From Mycobacterium paraense (GTDB lineage: Bacteria; Actinomycetota; Actinomycetes; Mycobacteriales; Mycobacteriaceae): a stretch of 64,000 nucleotides of DNA. Made by a program: the position numbers and the translations under genes. The stretch is from assembly GCF_002101815.1 (NCBI RefSeq), contig NZ_LQPM01000034.1, positions 46,066 through 110,065 of the forward strand. The letters run 5' to 3'. Positions 19,560-27,170 of this stretch are shown here, in pieces. The first letter of the stretch is position 1, and every line of letters starts with the position of its first letter. The notes beneath the pieces are model-generated. The model saw only the letters and a program-made list of their open reading frames with translations, was not told the origin of the DNA and did not search any database.

Positions 19560-20183
19560 GTGGCGGACACCAAGACCGGGCGGCGACGGCCCGGGCGACC
19601 GGCCGGGGTCTCCGACACCCGCAACCGCATCCTCACCAGCGCCCGGGAGCTGTTCGCCACCAAGGGGATTCGCGACACGTCGATACGGGCGGTGGCTGCC
19701 GGCGCGGGCGTCGACTCGGCGTTGGTGCATCACTACTTCGGCACCAAGGAAAAGCTGTTCGCCGCGGCCGTTCACATCCCGATCGACCCGATGGACATCA
19801 TCGTCCCGCTGCGCGAGGTGCCGATCGAGGAGATCGGCTACCGGCTGCCGTCAATGCTGTTGCCGCTGTGGGATTCCGAGTTGGGCACCGGATTCATCGC
19901 GGTACTCCGGTCGATCCTGGCCGGCTCGGAGGTCAACCTGTTCCGCACGTTCATCGAGGACGTGATCGCGGTGGAGGTGGGCCCGCGCGTCGACGACCCG
20001 CCGGGCAGCGGCGCCATCCGCGTCCAGTTCGTCGCGTCGCAGCTGGTGGGCGTCGTGATGGCGCGCTACATCCTGCAATTGCAGCCGTTCGCGTCGCTCC
20101 CGGCCGATCAGATCGCGCGGACGATCGCGCCGAACCTGCAGCGCTATCTCACCGGGGAGCTGCCGGACGGGCTCGCTCGATGA
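19560..20183 (+). CDS. TetR-family transcriptional regulator (Rv1685c-like)
   Basis: A 207-aa one-component regulator, the same length as Rv1685c. The N-terminal helix-turn-helix domain spans about residues 20-66 (RNRILTSARELFATKGIRDTSIRAVAAGAGVDSALVHHYFGTKEKLF). The C-terminal ligand-binding helices have no recognisable ligand signature. The start is a GTG at 19560 with GGAGGG just upstream. It probably controls the exporter upstream through the dyads at 17990-18011. The 3' end overlaps the convergent Trm112-like gene by 35 nt. Confidence 0.92.
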   Translation: MADTKTGRRRPGRPAGVSDTRNRILTSARELFATKGIRDTSIRAVAAGAGVDSALVHHYFGTKEKLFAAAVHIPIDPMDIIVPLREVPIEEIGYRLPSMLLPLWDSELGTGFIAVLRSILAGSEVNLFRTFIEDVIAVEVGPRVDDPPGSGAIRVQFVASQLVGVVMARYILQLQPFASLPADQIARTIAPNLQRYLTGELPDGLAR

Positions 20184-20364
20184 GCCGGGCGTGCTCGTCG
20201 TCGTCGACGTCGCGGGCCTCATCGATCAGCAACACCGGGATGCCGTCCTCGATGCGGTAGGCGCGCCGCAGCCGCGGGTTGTAGAGCAGCTCGTCGTCGA
20301 TCAACAGCAGCGGACCCCGGTCGGCCGGGCACACCAGGATGGCGAGCAGAGCGTCGTCGACCAT
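20149..20364 (-). CDS. Trm112/UPF0434-family small protein (Rv1684-like)
   Basis: A 71-aa protein of the Trm112p-like/UPF0434 family: VDDALLAILVCPADRGPLLLIDDELLYNPRLRRAYRIEDGIPVLL. The classic family core C-P-x-C is reduced to a single CP pair, so zinc binding is doubtful. Bacterial members are proposed partners of methyltransferases. The start ATG overlaps the stop of the large upstream gene by one base (TGATG), so it is translationally coupled to it, as in Rv1683-Rv1684. Confidence 0.85.
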   Translation of the reverse strand: MVDDALLAILVCPADRGPLLLIDDELLYNPRLRRAYRIEDGIPVLLIDEARDVDDDEHARLIERARPAAPR

Positions 20365-23333
20365 CACCGGGCGCCGCTCAGCTCGGACCGCACCCCGGGA
20401 GTCAACCGGCGAAACTCGTTGCTGCCGGCGTCGAAATACCACGCCTGCCGCCCCGCCTTGGGGATCCCGGCCGCGCGCAGGGCGCTGACCGTGGGCCGGT
20501 AGGTCGCGCTCAGCGTCATCTCCGGGCAGACGTGCACGATGTCGGGCCCCAGCCCGACGGGTATCTTCGCGACGGCCTCGGTCAGGTCGGCCGCGGTGAT
20601 GGTGGCCCCGGGCAGCAGCGTCACCGCCGACACCGCCGCCTGCTGGTCACCCACCGGCACGTTGTAGGTCACCGCGAGGTCGACGCCGTTGATGCAGCCC
20701 AGCGCGTCGGTGACCGCTTCGGCGTAGACCAGCCCGCGCGCGGTGTGGACCACCGACCCGCGCCGGCCCATCAACCAGTAGTCGCCGTCGTCGTCGCGGC
20801 GGAACAGGTACTCGGTGGAGATCCAGGTGTCGCCGGCCGCGAAGACCCCGCGCTTGACGGACGCGCTCGGGTCGATCGGGCCGTTGGACTGCGCGAGCAG
20901 CACGCCGACCTGGTTGGGCGCGGCGACCTGAACGAAACCGCGGTCGTCCTCGAGGATCAGGTCGTGCTCGGCGTCGTACGCGCCGAGCTCGATGCGCCCG
21001 GCGCCCGGCAGCGGCCGGCCCTTGCTGCCGATCTTGGCGGCGGACACGTTGGCCAGCACCGCCTGCCCGTCGGTGGTGGCGAAGAACTCCACGACGCGCG
21101 CCGGGGCGAACGCGTCGACGACGCGCGCCCACAGACCGGTCGGCATGCCCGACCCGATGAACAGGCGGACCGGGTGGTTGCCGTGCAGCACGAACGCGGG
21201 GTCGTCGACGACGTCGCGCAGCATGGCCCAGGTGTAGGACACCACCGTCACGCCGTACTGCCGCACCTCCTGCACGAACCGGTCGGGCTGCAGGCCCCGC
21301 GACAGCGCGATGCGCGTGCCGCCGACGACCGCGCCGCCCAGGCTGACCAGCAGCGCCGACTCGTGGTGCAGCGGCGTCAGGCAGTAGACGGTGTCGCGGC
21401 GGTCGAGCGCGGCGGTGGAGGCGGTCCCGAAGGCCGACACCGCCCAGCGGTAGTTGGTGATCTGCTTGGCGACCAGCTCGCCGCCGGCGGCGTTGAATGC
21501 GATGAACGCCAGATCGCGGGCCAGTCCCGGGTTGGGCCGGTACCACGCGGGCAGCTGCACCGCGTCCGGGTCGATCTGCTCCATATCGATGATGTCGGAG
21601 TCCTGGGGCAGGTGCAGGTCGCGCGCCTCGCCGCCGCCCAGCACCAGGATCTGCCCGGGCAAGTCGCGCGCCGCGTCGAGATTGGTCGGGTCGGTGAGGA
21701 TCTCCGTCACGCCCCCGAGGCGCACCGACGCGACCAGGTCGGCGTCGGGGCGCATCACCACGGCGATGGCACCCAGCCGGGACAGCGCGGCGATGGCGAC
21801 CAGCGCGCTGGGCCGCGTCTCCATCAGGACGCCGACGCGGTCGCCCTGGCGCACCCCGACCTCGATCAGGCCGCGGACGACGTTGTTGACGCGGCGGTTG
21901 ACCGCCTCGTAGGTGTGCACGCGGCCGTCGAACAACAGGAACTCGCCCTGCGGGGCGTCGCGCGCCTGCTCGTCGATGATGCGCCCCAGCGAGATTCGGG
22001 TGTGGTCGTTGATCTGTCCCAGCCGGACCAGCCGCGGCAGCGTTCGGACCGTCTCCACGGCCAGGGTGCGCATCGACTTGTTGGCCGCGACCACGGCGTT
22101 GGCGGTGCCGCGCACCACCTCCAGCGCCGCCTCGGACACCTCCCCGAGGCCGTGCACGATCCGCGAGCTGAACGCAACACCGCTGTCGGTGTGCTCGGTC
22201 GGCTGGTCGGCCATCAGGTCGATGCCGTCGGGCTTGTCGCCGCCGGTGGACAGCCATTGCACCCACTCGGCGACGGTGGGCCAGCTCTCCCGCGCCGCTC
22301 TCGATCCGACGACCAGACCGAAATGGCCTGTGCGGACCAGGCGTTCGTAGACCTCGGCGTACGGCGCCGCGCGGCGGATGCCGCGCACCGAGGCCGGCTG
22401 CCCGATGTCGTCCACCTCGCCGACGAAGGCCAGCACCGGGCAGGTGATGTCGGTGAGCGTGACCATCTGGCCGTTGATGGCGAAACCACCTGTCATCATC
22501 CGGTTGTGCGCGATGAACTGCTTGAGCAACTCGGAGATCGCCGGGCCCGACCACGCGATCCAGCCCTCGCGCTCGAGGAACCGGCGCTGCTGCTCGCGCG
22601 GCAGCAGCGCCTCCCGGTCGTGCAGCTGGCGCACGAAGTCGACGCGGGCCTTGGCCGTCTTGAGCGGGTCCATCATCTGAAAACCGGTGCGCGCCATCCA
22701 ACTCGGGATGGCCAGCCGGCTGAAGACATGATCGGCCATGAAGTTGGCCGCGGGTGCGGCGAAGTTCGCCGGGATGCCCATCGGCAGGGCGGCCAGAGTG
22801 TCCACCGGCGAGCCGAACGCGACGATGCTGGCGAGGTTCTTCGACCGCCGGTATGCGGCGACCTGATAACACCACATTCCGCCCTGCGAGTAGCCGACCA
22901 GGTGCACGTCGCTGCCGGTGACATCGGTGACCGTGTCGATCGCCTGGCTGAGCGCGACGATGTGGTCGGCCAGGTTGCGGCGCATGCCGCCCTCGATCTT
23001 GTCCGGCGAGCCGAAGTCGATGACCCACGGATCGATGCCGCTCGCGTGCAGGATCCCCACCGCCCCGTCTTCGCGGGTGACGTCCCACATGTCGGCGGAC
23101 ATCATCATCGGGTGCACCATCAACACCGGCGGGCCCACCGGCGCATGCCCGGGCCGGCTGTCCGGCGGGAAATACCGGCGCAGCTTGTACATCGGGACGC
23201 TCTCGACGATCTGGGACGGAGACGGGACGCTGCCGGTTTCCAAACCCCCCAGTCGCAAGACCTCGAGCCCGTTTTGTGCCGTCGCGACCAGGCGCTCGAC
23301 CGGCCGCGTGACCATCGAAAAATTGAGATCCAC
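20364..23333 (-). CDS. Alpha/beta-hydrolase (PhaC-like) fused to acyl-CoA synthetase-like domain (Rv1683-like)
   Basis: A roughly 989-aa two-domain protein. The N-terminal half (to about residue 350) is a PhaC/lipase-type alpha/beta hydrolase with nucleophile Ser in VGYSQGGMW, Asp in VGEVDDIG and catalytic His in RTGHFG. The C-terminal half is an ANL adenylate-forming domain related to fatty-acyl-CoA synthetases (AVNRRVNNVVRGL, EFFATTDGQ, DTWISTEYLFRRDDDGDYWLMGRRG). Two catalytic motifs look degenerate: the P-loop reads FNAAGGELVAKQITN instead of the TSGTTGxPK consensus, and the A10 lysine region reads TYRPTVSALR. Rv1683 has been linked to lipid hydrolysis and storage. I prefer the GTG at 23333 (AGGGAG 5-6 nt before it) over an ATG at 23375. 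Confidence 0.87.
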   Translation of the reverse strand: MDLNFSMVTRPVERLVATAQNGLEVLRLGGLETGSVPSPSQIVESVPMYKLRRYFPPDSRPGHAPVGPPVLMVHPMMMSADMWDVTREDGAVGILHASGIDPWVIDFGSPDKIEGGMRRNLADHIVALSQAIDTVTDVTGSDVHLVGYSQGGMWCYQVAAYRRSKNLASIVAFGSPVDTLAALPMGIPANFAAPAANFMADHVFSRLAIPSWMARTGFQMMDPLKTAKARVDFVRQLHDREALLPREQQRRFLEREGWIAWSGPAISELLKQFIAHNRMMTGGFAINGQMVTLTDITCPVLAFVGEVDDIGQPASVRGIRRAAPYAEVYERLVRTGHFGLVVGSRAARESWPTVAEWVQWLSTGGDKPDGIDLMADQPTEHTDSGVAFSSRIVHGLGEVSEAALEVVRGTANAVVAANKSMRTLAVETVRTLPRLVRLGQINDHTRISLGRIIDEQARDAPQGEFLLFDGRVHTYEAVNRRVNNVVRGLIEVGVRQGDRVGVLMETRPSALVAIAALSRLGAIAVVMRPDADLVASVRLGGVTEILTDPTNLDAARDLPGQILVLGGGEARDLHLPQDSDIIDMEQIDPDAVQLPAWYRPNPGLARDLAFIAFNAAGGELVAKQITNYRWAVSAFGTASTAALDRRDTVYCLTPLHHESALLVSLGGAVVGGTRIALSRGLQPDRFVQEVRQYGVTVVSYTWAMLRDVVDDPAFVLHGNHPVRLFIGSGMPTGLWARVVDAFAPARVVEFFATTDGQAVLANVSAAKIGSKGRPLPGAGRIELGAYDAEHDLILEDDRGFVQVAAPNQVGVLLAQSNGPIDPSASVKRGVFAAGDTWISTEYLFRRDDDGDYWLMGRRGSVVHTARGLVYAEAVTDALGCINGVDLAVTYNVPVGDQQAAVSAVTLLPGATITAADLTEAVAKIPVGLGPDIVHVCPEMTLSATYRPTVSALRAAGIPKAGRQAWYFDAGSNEFRRLTPGVRSELSGAR

Positions 23334-23434
23334 CGCTGCTCCCTGACTCTTGACAGCTCCGACATCATGGCACATCGGCGCGTCCTGCGGTTTTGGTCAG
23401 GTGTTTGCCCGCGGCCGACCCGGGCACGCGCTCG

Positions 23435-23458
23435 GGCCCCGTCGAATTAGTCGGGGCC
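23435..23458 (-). terminator. GC-rich hairpin after the small charged-protein gene
   Basis: A perfect 7-bp stem GGCCCCG/CGGGGCC (23435-23441 and 23452-23458) with a 10-nt AT-rich loop, about 30 nt past the stop of the minus-strand gene ending at 23487. A second GC-only palindrome lies at 23472-23485. It probably ends transcription before the hydrolase/adenylase gene. Confidence 0.5.
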
Positions 23459-23486
23459 GTCAATTGTGCGCGCCCCGGCCGGGGCT

Positions 23487-23819
23487 TTACAGGCCCGCGA
23501 AACCCATCGGACCGGTGTCCGCCATTCGGCGCAGCCGCTGCGCCATCCGGCGATCCTCCCGGGCGAATTCCCGGTGGCGCGCGGCGTGTTGCCGGCACTC
23601 ATCGCCTTGCCGGCCGCCGTGTTTGACGGCCTCCTCGTACGCGTCCGCTGTCCGCTCGTGGCTGTCTGCCGAATGGTCGAAGCTCCTGGCGGCGGAGCGC
23701 TGGGCCGCCCTGGCCAGTCGCCACGCACGCTCCGCTCGCTGACCGGTGCGGAACGCGTCGTCGGCGCCCCACACCTGGAGATCGGGTTCAGCCTGGAGCC
23801 CGTTTTCTGCGCTGACCAT
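23487..23819 (-). CDS. Small highly charged helical protein, unknown function
   Basis: A 110-aa hydrophilic protein, rich in Arg, Ala, Glu and His, with long amphipathic helices (RAERAWRLARAAQRSAARSFDHSADSHERTADAYEEAV, ECRQHAARHREFAREDRRMAQRLRRMA). It has no signal peptide, membrane span or enzyme motif. I use the ATG at 23819 because AAAGGA lies 7 nt upstream and upstream in-frame sequence has no coding look. Proteins with this charged, stress-protein-like composition recur in mycobacteria, but I cannot name a family. It is transcribed away from the sugar-oxidation operon. Confidence 0.6.
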   Translation of the reverse strand: MVSAENGLQAEPDLQVWGADDAFRTGQRAERAWRLARAAQRSAARSFDHSADSHERTADAYEEAVKHGGRQGDECRQHAARHREFAREDRRMAQRLRRMADTGPMGFAGL

Positions 23820-24220
23820 GCTCCAGTCCTTTCTGGCGGCAGGATTGACCCGGTTGGCGCCCCTGAAACGCTTTTGGCCGAACGAGTCTCGAAGGCGACG
23901 ACTTGCGTTGGTTAGCGCCGGCGAATCGGGGTATGCATCCCAAGCGCATGGTTCGCGACGCATGCCTGCATGCCGTCAGGACCACCTCGGTTGAAACACG
24001 CAGCTGGGCGCTTAACCAGTTTTCTGGGCAGCCATCTCGACTCGTTGTTGTGACCGGTGTCGTCGGGGTGGCTGCGACAGCGTGTTTCCGTGCGGGAGTG
24101 AGGTGGCCCGATGGGCAAGACGACGGCCCGATCTGTCGGTTCCGGGCACCCTCCCGCAATTCGCCAACGAATCCCGGCCGGGCCGGTCGTGCCCGGCGGA
24201 CGTCACGAAAGGGTAGCGAA
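23820..24220. other. 401-bp divergent intergenic region
   Basis: No convincing gene lies here; six-frame reading gives only short frames. It must hold the promoters of the small charged-protein gene (minus) and of the seven-gene operon starting at 24221 (plus). The base composition is somewhat less GC-rich than the flanks around 23900-24080. On the minus strand a GTTT-14 nt-GGGTCA arrangement about 20 nt before the charged-protein gene resembles a SigF promoter but has a short spacer. No clear operator palindrome was found. Confidence 0.5.
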
Positions 24221-24703
24221 ATGTTGTTGCTAGGCAACGGCGGACGGCGCAAAGGCGGGCAGCCTCAGCAGCTGGCCGAGCGGGCACTCTACGACGTCGC
24301 GCACGGTCGCTTCGAACGCTCGCTGTCGGGCCTGACGGCGATGGCCGCCGTCGTGACGACGGCCGAAATCTACTTCGAGCACTACAAGGCCAGCTTCGGC
24401 AACAAGTGGATGTGGAGCCCCATCGTGGTGACCCCGCCGGTGGTCGTCGCCGGGATCGGCGGGGTGTTCTCGCGGCGCTGGGCCAAGCTCTGGCTGCCGA
24501 TCACCGCCGGGATCTACACGGCCAACGGCCTGATGGGCGAGTACCTGCACGCCCGCGGGGTCGCGCGCAAACCGGGTGGCTGGAAGCACGCGTCCTACAA
24601 CGTGCCGATGGGCCCGCCGATCGCGGCGCCCGGACTGATGTGCATGGTCGGCGGGATGGGGCTGCTCGCCTCGATCCTGCGCCGCGAACGGTTCCGGCGA
24701 TAG
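24221..24703 (+). CDS. Predicted integral membrane protein, first gene of the sugar-oxidation operon
   Basis: A 160-aa protein with about four hydrophobic segments (LTAMAAVVTTAEIYFEHY, VVTPPVVVAGIGGVF, AKLWLPITAGIYTANGLMG, GLMCMVGGMGLLASIL), separated by short basic loops. The ATG at 24221 follows a good ribosome-binding site (AAAGGG) and gives a sensible N-terminus. I do not recognise the family. The next gene begins 11 nt after its stop, so it is probably co-transcribed with the oxidoreductase pair and may anchor it to the membrane or accept electrons. That role is inferred from context only. Confidence 0.7.
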   Translation: MLLLGNGGRRKGGQPQQLAERALYDVAHGRFERSLSGLTAMAAVVTTAEIYFEHYKASFGNKWMWSPIVVTPPVVVAGIGGVFSRRWAKLWLPITAGIYTANGLMGEYLHARGVARKPGGWKHASYNVPMGPPIAAPGLMCMVGGMGLLASILRRERFRR

Positions 24704-24714
24704 GGATCCGCGCG

Positions 24715-25461
24715 ATGGCCGACACCTCACTCCCCGACCACCTGCCCAACCTGCGCCCGGATCGCCAGCCCCCGCACCCGTCGTGGCTGCCGAAGCAGCG
24801 CCGCGGCATCACGCCCCAAATGATCGGGCGCTACCCCGATTTCGACGTGCTGGAAACCGCCGACTCGTGGGACGACGCCACCAGGAAGGTGGTGCTGGCC
24901 CGGCTGGAGGCCCCCGGGCCGCTGCGGTTCTTCACCGACGACGAGGAACCCTGCCTGCGCGCGTTCTGCGACACGGTGCTGGCGCAGGATCGCGAACCGA
25001 AGGTGCCGGTGGCCGAATCGGTCGACTCCAAGCTCGCCGACGGGCGCCTCGACGGCTACCAGTACGCCGACATGCCCGACGACCGCGACACCTGGCGGCT
25101 GGTACTGCGCGCGCTGGACGAGACCGCCGAGCGCCGCTACGGCGCCGCCTCCTTCGCCGCCGCCGAGCCCGTCACCCGCGAAGCGATCATCGACCAGTTC
25201 TCCAAGGGCCAGCTCGAGGACGGGACCTGGGAGCGCCTCAACGTCAAGCGCGCCTGGTCGGTGTGCATGCGAATGACGTTGTCGGGCTTCTACTCCCACC
25301 CCTGGGCGTGGAACGAGATCGGCTTCGGCGGACCGGCCTACCCCCGCGGGTTCATGCGCCTGGGCGGTGCCACCGGGCCGGCCTCGGCGCGCGAACCGTT
25401 CGAGACCCGCGGGGCCACCGACGAGGATCCGGTCCAGGTCGAGCAAGAGGGTGAGGTGTGA
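24715..25461 (+). CDS. Gluconate 2-dehydrogenase subunit 3-like protein
   Basis: A 248-aa protein resembling the small subunit (subunit 3) of membrane gluconate dehydrogenases. The typical FFTDDEEPCLRAFCDTVLAQD block (about residues 76-96) and a C-terminal FSGFYSHPWAWNEIGFGGPAYPRGF-like segment are seen. In characterised systems this subunit carries a Tat signal and exports the flavoprotein. Here the N-terminus (MADTSLPDHLPNLRPDRQ) has no twin-arginine signal, so the complex is probably cytoplasmic. Its TGA overlaps the ATG of the GMC oxidoreductase by one base, implying coupled translation and a stoichiometric complex. Confidence 0.8.
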   Translation: MADTSLPDHLPNLRPDRQPPHPSWLPKQRRGITPQMIGRYPDFDVLETADSWDDATRKVVLARLEAPGPLRFFTDDEEPCLRAFCDTVLAQDREPKVPVAESVDSKLADGRLDGYQYADMPDDRDTWRLVLRALDETAERRYGAASFAAAEPVTREAIIDQFSKGQLEDGTWERLNVKRAWSVCMRMTLSGFYSHPWAWNEIGFGGPAYPRGFMRLGGATGPASAREPFETRGATDEDPVQVEQEGEV

Positions 25462-27170
25462 TGGGCGACTTCTGGCGCGGCCTGTTCAAGGGGGCGGTGG
25501 GACCCAAAGACAACGACTCGCGGTTCCTGCTCGACGTGCACTCCCGCGACCTGCCCGGCGAGAAGACCATGCGCCGCTTCCACGACGACGACGAGGTCGA
25601 CCTGGTCGTGGTCGGCGCCGGCGCCGGCGGTTCGGTGCTCGCCCAACGGCTGGCGCGCGCGGGCTGGCGGGTGGTGATCCTCGAGGCCGGACCCTTCTGG
25701 CACCCCGACGAGGACTGGGTCTCCGACGAGGCCGGTTCGCATTCCCTGTACTGGACGCAGAAGCGCATCATCGGCGGGGAGGACCCGATCGAGCTGGGCA
25801 AGAACAACTCCGGGCGCGGGGTGGGCGGCTCGATGGTCCACTACGCCGGCTACTGCCCGCGGTTCCACCCCAGCGACTTCGCCACCCACAGCCTCGACGG
25901 GGTCGGTGCGGACTGGCCGATCCGCTATGAGGACGTGCTGCCCCACTATGAGCGCGTCGAGCTCGAGTTGCCGGTGGCCGGCCAGAACTGGCCGTGGGGC
26001 TATCCGCACCGGTATTCGTTCGCCCCGCATCCCATTTCGGGTGCCGCGGCCAAGCTGTGGGACGGCGCGCTGAAGCTCGGCATCGAGATGCGCGTCGGGC
26101 CCGTGGGCATCGTCAACGGCACCTTCGGCAACCGTCCGCACTGCATCTACCGCGGCTACTGCCTGCAGGGCTGCAAGGTCAACGCCAAGGCCAGCCCGTA
26201 CGTCACGCACCTGCCCGACGCGCTCGCCCACGGCGTGGAGATCCGCGCCAACTGCATGGCCGCGCGCGTCGAACTCGACGAGAGCGGCGCCGCGCGCGGC
26301 GTGGTCTACTACGACGAGGCGGGCGGCACCGAACGGCTGCAGCGCGCGAAAGTCGTTGCCGTGGCCGGATATTCGATCGAGACGCCCCGTCTGCTGCTCA
26401 ATTCGGCCAGCGATCGCTTCCCGAACGGGCTGGGCAACAACGACGATCAGGTCGGGCGCTACGTGATGGTGCAGGGCGCCACGCAGTCCGCGGGCCGGTG
26501 GTCCGAAGAGGTCCGGATGTACAAGGCGCCTCCCCCGGAGGTGTCCTCCGAGCAGTTCTACGAGACCGACCCCGCGCGGGGATTCGCCCGCGGCTTTTCC
26601 ATCCAGACCGTGTCGCCCATGCCCATCGGCTGGGCCGAACACGTGATGGCCGACGGGCATTGGGGCCGCGCGCTGCGCGAGTACATGCGCGACTACAACC
26701 ACTGGGCGACCATCGGCGTGCTCAACGAGCTGTTGCCGCGGGCCGACAATCGGGTCACCCTCGCCGACGAGAAGGACCCGTACGGCATCCCGGTGGCCCG
26801 GTTCGACTACACGCTCTGCGACAACGACAAGGCCAACATGGCCTACTCCACCAAGGTGATCGGCGACATCCTGCACGCCGCCGACGCCCAGGACGTGCTC
26901 ACCATCGAGCGGTTCGCCCACCTGATCGGCGGCGCCCGCATGGGAACCGCCCCGGAGAACTCGGTGGTCGACTCCGACCACCGGGTGTGGGGGGTGCCGA
27001 ACCTGTTTCTCGCCGACGGCTCGGTCTGCCCGACGCAGGGCTCGGCGAACCCGGCCCTGACCATCATGGCGCTGGCCTCCCGGCTGGCCGAACGGCTGGC
27101 GGGCGGGAAGATCCGCACCGACGCGGCCGGCACGGTCGATCGACGGTCCAAGGCGGAGGCCCGTGGCTGA
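25461..27170 (+). CDS. GMC-family FAD-dependent oxidoreductase (gluconate dehydrogenase-like large subunit)
   Basis: A 569-aa flavoprotein. The FAD Rossmann motif DLVVVGAGAGGSVLAQRLA is at about residues 46-64, preceded by a ~45-residue charged extension. The GMC region NNSGRGVGGSMVHYAG, a Cys-rich block HCIYRGYCLQGCK, the FAD region SIETPRLLLNSA, the catalytic His region HLIGGARMG and the C-terminal NPALTIMALASRLAERL are all present. This is the pattern of gluconate/glucose dehydrogenase large subunits rather than choline dehydrogenases. It probably oxidises a sugar or polyol with the upstream subunit. A GTG at 25458 is an alternative start. It overlaps the GH15 gene by 8 nt. Confidence 0.88.
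   Translation: MGDFWRGLFKGAVGPKDNDSRFLLDVHSRDLPGEKTMRRFHDDDEVDLVVVGAGAGGSVLAQRLARAGWRVVILEAGPFWHPDEDWVSDEAGSHSLYWTQKRIIGGEDPIELGKNNSGRGVGGSMVHYAGYCPRFHPSDFATHSLDGVGADWPIRYEDVLPHYERVELELPVAGQNWPWGYPHRYSFAPHPISGAAAKLWDGALKLGIEMRVGPVGIVNGTFGNRPHCIYRGYCLQGCKVNAKASPYVTHLPDALAHGVEIRANCMAARVELDESGAARGVVYYDEAGGTERLQRAKVVAVAGYSIETPRLLLNSASDRFPNGLGNNDDQVGRYVMVQGATQSAGRWSEEVRMYKAPPPEVSSEQFYETDPARGFARGFSIQTVSPMPIGWAEHVMADGHWGRALREYMRDYNHWATIGVLNELLPRADNRVTLADEKDPYGIPVARFDYTLCDNDKANMAYSTKVIGDILHAADAQDVLTIERFAHLIGGARMGTAPENSVVDSDHRVWGVPNLFLADGSVCPTQGSANPALTIMALASRLAERLAGGKIRTDAAGTVDRRSKAEARG

Noticed and set aside
20532..23450. Plus-strand open frame of about 970 codons opposite the hydrolase/adenylase gene
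   Set aside because: Antisense shadow of a well-supported gene; the translation is low complexity with no recognisable motif.
23826..23870. SigF-type promoter before the small charged-protein gene
   Set aside because: GTTT and GGGTCA are separated by only 14 nt and the -10 half deviates from GGGTAT; too weak to annotate as a promoter.
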